Below, in pieces: positions 16,305-25,769 of a DNA stretch of 64,000 nucleotides. The stretch covers positions 620,001-684,000 of the forward strand of contig NZ_JACONV010000001.1 of NCBI RefSeq assembly GCF_014358015.1, given 5' to 3'. Position 1 is the stretch's first letter. Each line of letters opens with the position of its first letter. Source of the DNA: Pseudomonas triticifolii (GTDB lineage Bacteria; Pseudomonadota; Gammaproteobacteria; Pseudomonadales; Pseudomonadaceae). The notes under the pieces were generated by a model, which was not told where the DNA came from, did not search any database, and saw only the letters and a program-made list of their open reading frames with translations. The position numbers and the translations under genes are program-made.

Positions 16305-18521
16305 TTACCGCCCCGCCATCAGCTTTTCTTTGGTGATGGGCAAGCTGCGAACCCGCTTGCCGGTAGCGTGGTAGACCGCATTTGCTACCGCCGCAGCCAG
16401 CCCTGTCACGCCGATTTCACCGATGCCACGCGCACCGAACTCGCCCATGTTGTAATCCGGGTAATCGAGAAGAATGACGTCGATCTCCGGCTGGTCCGCA
16501 TGCACGGGCACCACGTACTCGGCGTAGTTGTTGTTGACCGGCAAACCCGTGCGCGGATCAAACTCGGCGGCCTCGAACATCGCCATGCCGATACCCATCA
16601 CGATTGCGCCTTCCACCTGATTGCGAGCGGCCAGCGGATTGACCACCTTGCCCACGTCGATAGCGCTGACCACTCGCGAAACGCGCAGGCTGGAAATACC
16701 TGGATCCCAGCGCACCTCGACAAAGTGCACACCGAACGAGCGAAACGAATACTTGCCGGACTCAGGCAGGCCACTTTGAAAGTTGCCTTCGGCGCGAGAC
16801 AGACGCTGCGCCTTCAATACGTCGACAAAGCTGACGCGCTGCTCACCCGACACCAACTGGCCGTTCTCAACGGTGATCGACTCGGCGTCCTGGCCCGCAA
16901 ACACCGCGTTCTTGCTCACGGCATATTGACGAAGCTTCTGTAACGCCTCGCGAGTGGCACCGGCAATCGCAGGCATCACGCTGGCTGTCACCCAGGAGCC
17001 GCCGGACACAGGACCTGCCGGAAATGACGAGCTACCCAACTCCACTTCAACCCGGTCCAGCGCAATGCCGGTCAGTTGACTGACGGTCTGGGCAACGATG
17101 GTGTAGGTTCCGGTGCCGATGTCCTGCAGTCCGCACTGCGCCAGGGCCGTGCCGTCGGAGCGCAGGATGACCCGCGCGTCGGTCGGCACCTGATAGGCCT
17201 CCCAATTACAGGCCCCCATCCCGTAGCCGATGATCTCGTCACCGTCGCGCATCGAGCCCACCTCGGCTTTGCGCGCCTGCCAACCGAACTGCTCGGCGGC
17301 CTTATCGATGGCTTCAGGCAGATGGTTACTGGACCAGGGCAAACCGGCACTCTGGTCTTTATCGGACAGGTTGAGCTTGCGAAACGCCAGCGGATCCATG
17401 CGGTTGGCCAACGCCAGCTCATCGATGGCAGATTCCAGTGCGAACAACCCTGGCGCAGCGCCGGGCGCCCGCATCGAGGTCGGCGTACCGCGATTGACCG
17501 CACCGATCCTGTGGCTGACCAGCACGTTGTCGCAGCCGTAGAGACTCTTGGTCACGCCGCCGCAGTTCTCGGTGTAGTCGTCGAGCGTCGACGTGCTGTT
17601 GAACGATTCGTGGCGGATCGAGACCAGCTTGCCACTGGCATCGCTGGCCAGACGCAGGCGCTGACGGGTTTCCGGGCGGTGACCTACGGTGGTGAACATC
17701 TGCGCACGCGGCAGCACCAGTTGGACCGGCCGCCCAGTGACTTTTGATGCTGCACAGGCCGCAATCGAGTGCGGCCACGGCCAGAGCTTGCCGCCGAAGC
17801 CGGAACCAATGAACGGCGCACGTACTTCAACGCGATCCGGCGGCAGATCGAACACATTGGCCAACAGGTTGCGATGGTTGACGACACCCTGGGTGCTTTC
17901 GTAAACGTAGAGTTTGCCGTCCTGCCACCATGCGGTACTGGCGTGCATTTCCATCGGGTTATGGACTTCAACCGGTGTGGTGTAAGTCTGATCGACTTTC
18001 CTGGCCGCACCTAGAAACGCACCGTCAGGATTGCCACGCGTATGCCCGGCACCGCCATCGCGGGCACCGTTGTTGCGCAGTGCTTCCTGCAGATCCTTGA
18101 CCGGCTTGCTCTCTTGATAGTCGACTTTCACCCGCAGCGCTGCAGCCCTTGCCTGCTCGAAACTCTCGGCCACGACCAACGCCACGAACTGGCCAGGGTA
18201 ATACACACGATCGTCTTCAAACGGCAGACGATGCTCGTCGGTCTTGCTCGCAGAGAGCATCTTGGCGAAGCTCAATGGCGCATTAGGGGTGCGATGCAAC
18301 TCGGGAAAATTACCGTGGTGAAAAACCGCCACGACGCCCGGCATCTTGCGCGCGTCCTGATCGTTCACCGCAACGACACGGCCACTGGCGATGGTGCTGT
18401 AGACGCCATATGCGTACAGCATGTCCTTGATGGGATGGTCGGCGGCATAACGTGCCTCGCCACTGACTTTTTTACCGCCGTCGATACGACGGTGCGGCGT
18501 GCCGATGATCTGTTCGCTCAT
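16305..18521 (-). CDS. paoC: Aldehyde oxidoreductase, molybdenum cofactor-binding subunit (PaoC-like)
   Basis: 738 residues, matching the PaoC/YagR length. It has the xanthine-oxidase-family a/b hammerhead at the N-terminus (DGGKKVSGEARYAADHP) and molybdopterin-binding segments such as GSGFGGKLWPW and MRAPGAAPGLFALE. The catalytic glutamate is in ARGIGEIGVTGL near the C-terminus. The enzyme would oxidise aromatic or aliphatic aldehydes in the periplasm after export as a complex with the Tat-targeted iron-sulfur subunit. It lies nine bases downstream of paoB and two bases upstream of the XdhC gene in one operon. Confidence 0.93.
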   Translation of the reverse strand: MSEQIIGTPHRRIDGGKKVSGEARYAADHPIKDMLYAYGVYSTIASGRVVAVNDQDARKMPGVVAVFHHGNFPELHRTPNAPLSFAKMLSASKTDEHRLPFEDDRVYYPGQFVALVVAESFEQARAAALRVKVDYQESKPVKDLQEALRNNGARDGGAGHTRGNPDGAFLGAARKVDQTYTTPVEVHNPMEMHASTAWWQDGKLYVYESTQGVVNHRNLLANVFDLPPDRVEVRAPFIGSGFGGKLWPWPHSIAACAASKVTGRPVQLVLPRAQMFTTVGHRPETRQRLRLASDASGKLVSIRHESFNSTSTLDDYTENCGGVTKSLYGCDNVLVSHRIGAVNRGTPTSMRAPGAAPGLFALESAIDELALANRMDPLAFRKLNLSDKDQSAGLPWSSNHLPEAIDKAAEQFGWQARKAEVGSMRDGDEIIGYGMGACNWEAYQVPTDARVILRSDGTALAQCGLQDIGTGTYTIVAQTVSQLTGIALDRVEVELGSSSFPAGPVSGGSWVTASVMPAIAGATREALQKLRQYAVSKNAVFAGQDAESITVENGQLVSGEQRVSFVDVLKAQRLSRAEGNFQSGLPESGKYSFRSFGVHFVEVRWDPGISSLRVSRVVSAIDVGKVVNPLAARNQVEGAIVMGIGMAMFEAAEFDPRTGLPVNNNYAEYVVPVHADQPEIDVILLDYPDYNMGEFGARGIGEIGVTGLAAAVANAVYHATGKRVRSLPITKEKLMAGR

Positions 18522-18530
18522 GGAAAACTC

Positions 18531-19514
18531 CTACGCCGTAAGGTCACGAAGGTTACGGACGATGACCTGCTCACCCAACGGGATCTTGAAGGCGTTGTGT
18601 TCATAAGCCCTGGAGCCTTTCATGGCCAGGGCTGCCACTCGGGCAAAGGTGTCCATGTCAGCACGCTGACCGATGAGTGCACGCTCGGCCTCGACGGCGC
18701 GCCACGGTTTGGTGCCGACGCCGCCCAGCGCAATGCGCGCATTGGCAATGCGTTTACCGTCCATGACCACGATGATTGCGCTGGACGCCAGGGCAAACTG
18801 ATACGAGGTGCGGTCACGCAGCTTCAGGTAGCTCGAACGACTGCCGGACAGCGGTGCATCCAGCGTTACATGGGTCACCAGTTCGTGAGGCGCCAGCGCA
18901 TGCTCGCGCTCAGGCGTATCGCCCGGCAGCAGATGGAAATCGGCGTAGGGAATGTCACGCGTGCCGTTCGGGCCCTGGACTGTCACCTGAGCGCCGACAG
19001 CGGCGATGCCCACACACATGTCCGAGGGGTGCGTCGCAATGCAATGATCACTGGTGCCCAGCACCGCATGCACGCTGCGGTTCAGGCCGCCAATGGCCGC
19101 ACAGCCCGAACCGGGCTCACGCTTGTTACAAGCGGAAAAACCGTCACGAAAGTAAGGGCAGCGTACGCGCTGCATGAGGTTGCCCGCCGTGGTGGCTTTG
19201 TTGCGCAATTGCGTCGAAGCGCCTGCCAGCAACGACTGCGAAACCACCGGGTAGCGTTCGCGAACCCGCGGATCACTGGCCAGCGCCGTATTGCTGACCA
19301 GGGCACCGATGCGCAGGCGACCGTCAGGCAGCGATTCAATCTGCTTGAGCGCCAAGTGGTTTATGTCGACCAGTTGCTGAGGCTGCATGACATCAAGCTT
19401 GACCAGATCCAGCAGCGTCGTCCCACCTGCCAGATAGAAACGCTCGCCTTCTCCCGACGCCGTGCTGACGGCCTGCGCGGGTGACGCAGCCCTGGAATAA
19501 TCGAACGTTCTCAT
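18531..19514 (-). CDS. paoB: Aldehyde oxidoreductase, FAD-binding subunit (PaoB-like)
   Basis: 327 residues. The FAD pyrophosphate loop reads LAGGTTLLDLVKL near residue 30. A cysteine-rich insertion around residues 120-150 (RCPYFRDGFSACNKRE, then GSGCAA) matches the extra [4Fe-4S] cluster known in E. coli PaoB, a feature absent from ordinary xanthine dehydrogenases. It carries electrons from the molybdenum subunit to acceptor via FAD. The start overlaps the stop of the iron-sulfur subunit gene, so the two are translationally coupled. Confidence 0.93.
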   Translation of the reverse strand: MRTFDYSRAASPAQAVSTASGEGERFYLAGGTTLLDLVKLDVMQPQQLVDINHLALKQIESLPDGRLRIGALVSNTALASDPRVRERYPVVSQSLLAGASTQLRNKATTAGNLMQRVRCPYFRDGFSACNKREPGSGCAAIGGLNRSVHAVLGTSDHCIATHPSDMCVGIAAVGAQVTVQGPNGTRDIPYADFHLLPGDTPEREHALAPHELVTHVTLDAPLSGSRSSYLKLRDRTSYQFALASSAIIVVMDGKRIANARIALGGVGTKPWRAVEAERALIGQRADMDTFARVAALAMKGSRAYEHNAFKIPLGEQVIVRNLRDLTA

Positions 19515-20212
19515 CAGGCAGCGCCCCCTGTTTTCGAGGCCGGCATTTTTGAGCGCGCAGACTGCACGGCCGACAAAATATTCTTGTAAGCCCCGCAGCG
19601 ACAGATGTTGCCACTCATGGCTTCGCGCACACTCGCATCGTCAGACGCAATGTTCGGATCGTTGAGAATCGCCACTGCGCTCATGATCTGGCCCGACGTG
19701 CAGTAACCGCATTGATAGGCGTCGTGCTCCCAGAAGGCTTCCTGCACCGGGTGCAACTTGCCATTCTCAGCCAGGCCTTCGATGGTGGTGATGCTGTCGC
19801 CGTCATGCTGAATGGCAATCGACAGGCAGGAATTGATCGCAACCCCGTTGACCAGCAGCGTGCAGGCTCCGCACTGGCCGTGATCACAGCCCTTCTTGGT
19901 ACCGGTCAGTTGCAGCCGGTCACGCAGCACGTCCAGCAGTACCGCATTGGCAGGCACATTCAATGAATGGGTCTGACCGTTGACCTTCAACTGGATGCGG
20001 TGCTCGCCTACCCCAGGTGCACCGGTGTCGTCGATTACAGCCGGTGCGGGAGCTGGAGCAGGTGCGGCCTGCAGCATGCCGTCCGACGGTATCCAGGTGG
20101 ACAGCGTCGCGGCGGCAATGCCCGACGCGCCGAATTTCAGAAAATTGCGTCGTGATGGCTGGATACCCTCGATAGGGTCCTGCGGGGCTTTTTGCTTCTC
20201 GGGTTCACTCAT
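19514..20212 (-). CDS. paoA: Aldehyde oxidoreductase, [2Fe-2S] subunit with Tat signal (PaoA-like)
   Basis: 232 residues. A twin-arginine signal (SRRNFLKFGASGIAAATL) begins about residue 21 and carries the folded heterotrimer to the periplasm. The ferredoxin-like cluster motif reads CDHGQCGACTLLVNG, and a second cluster domain has CGYCTSGQ and CRCGAYKN. It is the first gene of paoABC-xdhC and has a good AAGGTG ribosome site. The long N-terminal extension with an Ala/Pro linker (APAPAPAPAV) between signal and first domain is typical of periplasmic members. Confidence 0.93.
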   Translation of the reverse strand: MSEPEKQKAPQDPIEGIQPSRRNFLKFGASGIAAATLSTWIPSDGMLQAAPAPAPAPAVIDDTGAPGVGEHRIQLKVNGQTHSLNVPANAVLLDVLRDRLQLTGTKKGCDHGQCGACTLLVNGVAINSCLSIAIQHDGDSITTIEGLAENGKLHPVQEAFWEHDAYQCGYCTSGQIMSAVAILNDPNIASDDASVREAMSGNICRCGAYKNILSAVQSARSKMPASKTGGAA

Positions 20213-21150
20213 CGGGGTTCACCTTGTCATCGCCGCCACGGCTAAAAAGTGGCGGGCTTTATTCGGTTCAGCAGCGCCTCCATGCTCGCCCGATCGCACC
20301 TGAGGGCTGGTTCAGTTCCCTGGGTTGAAGGTGCTCGGAGGTTGCAGGCAATCATGGAGAAGCCATTTGGCATCACGTTTCAGATAAGTGTTTAACTGGC
20401 GAGCAATCGGAAAGTTCAACGTTTCAGTCGAAGCGACGCCGGTGCAGATGTTGCGACATGTGTGCGGCTGAGCGGCACGCGTACGCGTCTGTCGTGCTTA
20501 ATGGCCTGACTCCAGGGACCTTATCAGCCGCGTCAGATCGCGATTAGCCGTCGACCGTTACTTGAAGTCATGAATTGCGCTCATCAATCAGAACGGCGCG
20601 TGTGGAACCTGACCGTCGCGCTCACGAGTACCGTATTTCGGCCATGCGCGTGCTGCGGCTAAAGGTGTGAGGGTATCGGGCGATAACGATGGAGACAGGT
20701 GACGCAGAGGCCTGCTCGGTGAAGTGACGGCAGATATGCAGATCGCAACTCGCGCCAGAGGTACACAGTGTGCGAAAATGCCGCGTCTTGCCGATATGGC
20801 ACTATGGCGTGCCGTACCCTGCGAGCACAAAAAACGCCTCAGAGCGTGTCTCCATGGTCCAATGCGGCGTCCAAGACTCCGTGAACAGGCTGAACAGGTG
20901 CGCATTACGCGCGTAAAAGGGACCCGGTCCCGAACGTCGCGCTGCACCCATTAGCACATGTCGCTTCATGACGCTGAATCCAATGACGATAAGAAGCCAG
21001 CGCAGTAGGACATAAAGTGAGGTCTTGAGCAGTATTGTATTGGCCTTGTATGTCCACCTCTAGCCCCTGAAGGTGCGGGCGTTTGTCGCATGTGTTGCGA
21101 CCTGCGCAGACCCGGATCCTCAGAAGCAGTCGGCGGATGGCATTTATCAA
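20213..21150. other. Long intergenic region between paoA and mqo (~0.94 kb)
   Basis: No convincing gene was found. Short open frames on both strands around 20.59-20.95 kb have atypical, Arg/Ser-rich translations and no ribosome sites. The region must contain the divergent promoters of the pao operon and mqo. A 6-bp inverted repeat GTCGCA/TGCGAC (21085-21101) is 50 bases before the mqo start, and a related TTGCGAC string occurs near 20450. The origin of the extra sequence is unclear; it may be eroded coding DNA. Confidence 0.5.
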
Positions 21151-22809
21151 ATGGATTACAGCATGTTGAAGAAAGTGAACACGGCCCTTCTGGGTCTGGC
21201 GATGTCGCTCGGGATGATGCCTGCGCACGCCGCCGAAACCAAGAAAGTCGACGTATTGCTCGTCGGCGGCGGCATCATGAGCGCCACCCTGGGCGTCTGG
21301 CTCAATGAGCTGGAGCCGGGCTGGTCGATGGAAATGGTCGAGCGCCTTGATGGCGTGGCCGAAGAAAGCTCCAACGGCTGGAACAACGCCGGTACCGGTC
21401 ACTCCGCCCTGGCCGAGCTGAACTACACCCCGGAAGACAAGAACGGCAACGTCGACATCTCCAAGGCCATCGAAATCAACGAAGCCTTCCAGATTTCGCG
21501 TCAGTTCTGGTCCTGGCAGGTGAAGACCGGCGTTCTGAAGAACCCGCGTTCGTTCATCAACTCCACACCGCACATGAGCTTCGTGTGGGGCGACAACAAC
21601 ATCGAGTTCCTGCGCAAGCGTTACGCAGCACTGCAATCGAGCCCGCTGTTCAGCGGCATGCAGTACTCCGAAGACCACGAGCAGATCAAGAAGTGGGTTC
21701 CATTGATGATGGAAGGTCGTGACCCGGCGCAGAAGCTGGCCGTGACCTGGAGCCCGATTGGCACCGACGTGAACTTCGGCGAGATCACTCGTCAGTTCGT
21801 GGCCAATCTGCAGAGCAAATCCAACTTCAGCCTGAAGCTGTCGAGCGAAGTCCAGGACATCACCCGCAATGAAGACGGCAGCTGGCGCGTCAAGTACAAG
21901 AACCTGAAAGACGGTACCGAAACCGAGACCGATGCCAAGTTCCTGTTCATCGGCGCTGGTGGTGCAGCCCTGCACCTGCTGCAAGAGTCTGGCATTCCTG
22001 AAGCCAAGGAATACGGCGGCTTCCCGGTCGGCGGTTCGTGGCTCGTGACCGAGAACCCTACCCTGGCCATGCAACACATGGGCAAGGCGTACGGCATCGC
22101 GTCCACTGGCGCACCACCCATGTCGGTTCCGCACCTGGACACCCGTGTTCTGGACGGCAAGCGCGTCATCCTGTTTGGCCCATTCGCGACCTTCTCCACG
22201 AAGTTCCTGAAAAACGGCTCTTACTTTGACCTGCTGACCAGCACCACGACGCATAACGTGTGGCCAATGACCCGTGTCGGTGTCGCTCAGTACCCGCTGA
22301 TCGAGTACCTGGCTGGCCAGGTCATGATGTCCGATGACGACCGCTTCGCTGCTCTGCAACAGTACTTCCCGAACGCCAAGAAAGAAGACTGGCGCCTGAT
22401 GCAGGCCGGTCAGCGCGTTCAGATCATCAAGCGTGACGAAGAGAAAGGCGGCGTCCTGAAACTGGGCACCGAAATCGTTGCTTCCAAGGACGGCTCCATC
22501 GCCGGTCTGCTGGGCGCATCGCCAGGCGCGTCGACTGCAGCGCCGATCATGCTCGGCGTGCTTGAGAAAGTCTTCAAGGACAAAGTAGCGACCCCGGCCT
22601 GGCAGGAAAAACTGCGCCAGATCGTGCCTAGCTACGGCACCAAGCTGAACGACAATCCGGATCGTGTTGCACAGGAATGGGCCTACACCGCCGAAACCCT
22701 GCAACTGACTCCACCGCCACCTGTGAACAAGGCAACAGCCGCTGCTGCGCCTGCTGCCAAGCCTGCAGAGAAGCGTGAAAGCAACCCAGCCAGTGACATG
22801 GCGCTTTAA
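21151..22809 (+). CDS. mqo: Malate:quinone oxidoreductase
   Basis: About 552 residues. After an N-terminal signal-like segment ([19 protein letters not shown]) comes the FAD-binding [16 protein letters not shown] and then Mqo landmarks [40 protein letters not shown] and [18 protein letters not shown]. It oxidises malate to oxaloacetate and passes electrons to quinone at the membrane. The C-terminus ends in a Pro/Ala-rich tail ([20 protein letters not shown]) that most homologues lack. Start at 21151 or 21163 (no strong ribosome site for either). Monocistronic with a strong terminator. Confidence 0.93.
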   Translation: MDYSMLKKVNTALLGLAMSLGMMPAHAAETKKVDVLLVGGGIMSATLGVWLNELEPGWSMEMVERLDGVAEESSNGWNNAGTGHSALAELNYTPEDKNGNVDISKAIEINEAFQISRQFWSWQVKTGVLKNPRSFINSTPHMSFVWGDNNIEFLRKRYAALQSSPLFSGMQYSEDHEQIKKWVPLMMEGRDPAQKLAVTWSPIGTDVNFGEITRQFVANLQSKSNFSLKLSSEVQDITRNEDGSWRVKYKNLKDGTETETDAKFLFIGAGGAALHLLQESGIPEAKEYGGFPVGGSWLVTENPTLAMQHMGKAYGIASTGAPPMSVPHLDTRVLDGKRVILFGPFATFSTKFLKNGSYFDLLTSTTTHNVWPMTRVGVAQYPLIEYLAGQVMMSDDDRFAALQQYFPNAKKEDWRLMQAGQRVQIIKRDEEKGGVLKLGTEIVASKDGSIAGLLGASPGASTAAPIMLGVLEKVFKDKVATPAWQEKLRQIVPSYGTKLNDNPDRVAQEWAYTAETLQLTPPPPVNKATAAAAPAAKPAEKRESNPASDMAL

Positions 22810-22828
22810 GGCGTGTAACGCTTGAAGC

Positions 22829-22865
22829 AAAGCCCCGCCAGACGTGTCTGGCGGGGCTTTTTTTT
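22829..22865 (+). terminator. Rho-independent terminator of mqo
   Basis: A GC-rich stem (AAAGCCCCGCCAGAC at 22829-22843, complement at 22846-22860) with a very short loop is followed by a run of eight T residues. It begins 19 bases after the mqo stop. Confidence 0.93.
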
Positions 22866-22987
22866 GCCTGTCAGCTCATAGCCAAAACGGCCCATACGCT
22901 GCATCAGAGGTCATCAAGTGCCGCCGTGAGGGACCAGCGGCCGGTTAGATCGCGCTGCCTGAACACGCCTTGTGGACCTGACCGGCA

Positions 22988-23848
22988 TCAAGGCGCCCCG
23001 AACAACATCGTCCAGTAAACCCCGTAGTCGGTTTGTGCGCCCGTCGCGTAAGCCGCACCGACCTCGGTGAACATCGGATTCATCAGATTGGCGCAGTGCC
23101 CGGGGCTCGCCAGCCAACTGGCCATGGCCTTGCTCGCCGAGCTCTGTCCGGCCGCGATATTCTCGCCGATCTGCCGCCCGCCGTAGCCCGCTGCTCGCGC
23201 TCGATCGGCAGGTGAATCCCCGTCGAAGCCGCGGTGCTGAAAATAGTTTTCACTCGCCATCGACTGACTGTGCCCTTGAGCCGCCAGCTCCAGCGTCGAG
23301 TTCCAGACCAGAGGCCGTGCCGCTGCAAACGGACGTTTGCCACACAGGCGAGGTTTGGAGCGCGCCTCATTGATCTGTGCCAGCAGCAGCTTGCCCGACG
23401 CTCGCGCGTTATTCAGCTTGCTGTCGATCAGCGGCCGGGCGAGCACTATGCGCCAGTCGTTGCGCTCGCGAGTGATGCCGATATCAGCGTACTGCGAATC
23501 CAGCAGCGCAGCACAGTAGCGACTCTTGAGCATTGCGAACGCCTGCCCCGCATCCTGCGCACCGACCAGTCGAAAGGTGCGTACGGTCACCGCCTGATAA
23601 CCCGACGCCTTGAGCGCGTCGCGAGAGCTGCCGTTGAACCCAAGGGGTAACGCGACGTTATCGTTCAACGCCAGCGGCCGTGCCGCCTTCGGCGTTCGAG
23701 TTTCACAGCGTTGCGGTTGGCCGCGGTAGGCATTGATGCTCTGGGCCAACTGCCGCTCTTCGCTGGCTACGACAGGCGTGGCGCACAAGGGTGCCAACGC
23801 AATCAGGCACAGTCGGACACGTCTTGAAAAACGAAAAGGTCGACGCAT
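22988..23848 (-). CDS. Secreted CAP (SCP/PR-1) domain protein with internal duplication
   Basis: 286 residues from the ATG at 23848. A signal peptide (RVRLCLIALAPLCATPVVAS) is followed by two related halves. The C-terminal half (~150-286) is a recognisable CAP domain: INEARSKPRLCG, LELAAQGHSQSMA, NYFQHRGFDGDSPADRARAAGY, IGENIAAGQ and SPGHCANLMNP. The N-terminal half (~30-145) starts with the parallel INAYRGQPQRCE and RPLALNDNVA but lacks the CAP histidines, so it looks like a degenerate copy. CAP proteins are extracytoplasmic with unclear activity in bacteria. Monocistronic; convergent with mqo. Confidence 0.88.
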   Translation of the reverse strand: MRRPFRFSRRVRLCLIALAPLCATPVVASEERQLAQSINAYRGQPQRCETRTPKAARPLALNDNVALPLGFNGSSRDALKASGYQAVTVRTFRLVGAQDAGQAFAMLKSRYCAALLDSQYADIGITRERNDWRIVLARPLIDSKLNNARASGKLLLAQINEARSKPRLCGKRPFAAARPLVWNSTLELAAQGHSQSMASENYFQHRGFDGDSPADRARAAGYGGRQIGENIAAGQSSASKAMASWLASPGHCANLMNPMFTEVGAAYATGAQTDYGVYWTMLFGAP

Positions 23849-24348
23849 GGTGGGATCGGGCTCTGAGGACAGGAACAGCAGAAAGGATTGATGCCCGTTT
23901 TCAAGGGCCCGGATGGGACCGCTTAACCCGCACAAGGTTCACGCACCCGACCGGGCATCGGGTGCGCTTCAGGACCTGCCGCGCTCTGTGCGTCGCTCAT
24001 GCTCGAGTGCAAAAACACACCGTAGGTCAGGGTCGCGTCTGATTACTTTGAATTTCCTGTTTGCCTCACGATCACTTTTTGACGGGCATCAAGCCAACAA
24101 CGATCAATGCCCATCGCAAACAATCAGCATTTCTGGCGCAGCAATCAATGACAACAGTGACTGAGCAACGCAGGCAGCAACGCAGCGCAAGCACACCCCT
24201 GAGGCGCATCATCTTTCGGCGTTTCAGGCGCGAGCTCAACATCATGCGCCCCGAAGCACCACGTGAGTGTCTGCTCAAGCAATGCCGTCGACAGCACGAC
24301 GAACGCTGAAACAGATCATCCCGACCATCACGCGGCCTGTTTCACAGA
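23849..24348. other. Intergenic region between CAP gene and RND remnant
   Basis: 500 bases without a supported gene. A short plus-strand frame from 24147 to 24309 would encode an Arg-rich peptide without a ribosome site and is not called. The region adjoins the RND remnant and may contain eroded sequence from the same deletion. Confidence 0.45.
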
Positions 24349-24828
24349 TCAGGAGCTAGCCACCCCATCTGCATAGCGGACAGGTTCGAGCCGAAACCAA
24401 CGGTGCAACAGACGCTCCAGCTGGTCGATGTAGGTAAACGCCACCGGCACGACCAGCAGACTCAGCGCGGTCGAGGTCATCAACCCGCCGATCACCGCAA
24501 TCGCCATGGGCTGTCGGAAACTCGCGTCAGCCCCCAGCCCCAAGGCAATCGGCATTATCCCCGCGATCATTGCAAGGGTGGTCATGATGATCGGACGAAC
24601 CCGCTTGTGGCAGGCATTGATCAGCGCATCCACCACTGAAAGGCCCTGCTTCCTGATGCCCATCACCGAATACTCGACCAGTAGAATCGAATTCTTGGTG
24701 ACGATGCCCATCAGCATCACGAGACCGATCAGGGACGGCAGACTCAGCATGCCTCGTGTCACCAGCAGCGCGACAAAGGCGCCGCCCACCGACAGCGGAA
24801 TAGCAAACAGAATGGTCAGCGGCCTGCG
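24349..24828 (-). pseudogene. RND efflux transporter remnant (C-terminal ~155 residues only)
   Basis: The translation matches the last membrane spans of an AcrB/MdtB-type inner-membrane RND pump: LTILFAIPLSVGGAFVALL, LIGLVMLMGIVTKNSILLVEY, RPIIMTTLAMIAGIMPIALG and GGLMTSTALSLLVVPV. A whole pump has about 1030 residues. Homology begins abruptly at about RRPLTIL (24825); the upstream ~75 bases are unrelated and run into the MipA/OmpV gene. No adaptor or outer-membrane partner is adjacent. This is therefore a deletion remnant, unlikely to function. Confidence 0.88.
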
Positions 24829-24941
24829 CCCGAGTCGGGTTCCGCAAACGGAGCCTGATAGAGCACAGCGACGAGGAAACGACAGCGCTGCCCGCACACT
24901 CATCCTCAGTTTAAAACTCCTCTCTCAGAGAATTGATTGTG

Positions 24942-25721
24942 ATGAAACGACTGTCCGTGCCCGCCCTCGCCGCTCTGGTATTTCCTGTTGTGCCTTTCGA
25001 GGCTGTGTTCGCCGAGCCATCAAGCCTGAGTCTGGGACTCGGTGCAGCGGTAAGCGAAAGTCCCTATGCGGGCGCAGGTACTCAGGTCAATCCGCTGCCG
25101 CTGATCAAGTACGACAGCGATAGCTTTTTCTTCCATGGTGTCACCGGTGGCTATCATCTGGTCGATACCGGAATCTTCTCCCTGGATGCCATCGTGTCGC
25201 TGAATATGGACGGCATCGACCGTGACGATTTCGGGCGTCGTGAGCTGGCAAAGAACGGAATTGACCGCGATCTGCTGGAAGACCGCGACAACGGCATTGA
25301 TGCAGGTCTGGCAGCGAGCCTGCGCGGCAGCGGCGGTCAACTGGAGCTGGTTGCCAAGAGCGATATCAGTGGCACCAGTGACGGCTACTCAATGAACCTT
25401 GAATACGCGTATCCGACCCATTGGGGCACGACGCGCCTCAAGCCTCACATAGGCGCGACGCACATGTCCGGCAATCTGGTGGATTACTACTACGGCACCC
25501 TCGATAAGGAAGAGCAACGCGGCGTCGCTCGCTACCGGCCGGGCAGCGCCACCGTTTCATACATCGGTCTGGGTTTCTCGCAACCCATCGGCAAGCAGTG
25601 GGAAGTGTCAGGCAATGTGCGTTACAGCAACCTGCCGGACGAGCTTGGCGACAGCCCTCTGGTGGAACGCAGCACCGACAGCTCGACGTCCATGTTCATC
25701 GGCATTTCGCGGAAGTTCTGA
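24942..25721 (+). CDS. MipA/OmpV family outer membrane protein
   Basis: About 259 residues from the ATG at 24942. A signal peptide (MKRLSVPALAALVFPVV... up to VFAE) precedes the typical MipA/OmpV beta-barrel start LSLGLGAAVSESPYAGAGTQVNPLPLIKY, written here in part as SPYAGAG and PLPLIKYDSD. The C-terminus ends in phenylalanine (FIGISRKF), as expected for barrel insertion. It lies 48 bases upstream of a two-component system, a common association in which the regulator controls the porin or both respond to envelope stress. Confidence 0.88.
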   Translation: MKRLSVPALAALVFPVVPFEAVFAEPSSLSLGLGAAVSESPYAGAGTQVNPLPLIKYDSDSFFFHGVTGGYHLVDTGIFSLDAIVSLNMDGIDRDDFGRRELAKNGIDRDLLEDRDNGIDAGLAASLRGSGGQLELVAKSDISGTSDGYSMNLEYAYPTHWGTTRLKPHIGATHMSGNLVDYYYGTLDKEEQRGVARYRPGSATVSYIGLGFSQPIGKQWEVSGNVRYSNLPDELGDSPLVERSTDSSTSMFIGISRKF

Positions 25722-25769
25722 CACCTGTCAGACTGACTCATCAACGACACTACAGAGTTCCAGCCCCTC

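Noticed and set aside
18042..19484. 480-codon open frame antisense to paoB/paoC
   Set aside because: Covers two subunit genes on the opposite strand and has no recognisable protein features.
20588..20954. Short frames in the paoA-mqo gap
   Set aside because: Arg/Ser-rich translations on both strands, no ribosome site, no recognisable motif.
20905..22830. 641-codon open frame antisense to mqo
   Set aside because: Mirror of a strongly supported gene; translation is low-complexity His/Arg/Leu-rich with no motif, and no ribosome site. Typical for high-G+C DNA.
24147..24309. Small Arg-rich frame
   Set aside because: No ribosome site, no similarity, likely eroded intergenic DNA.
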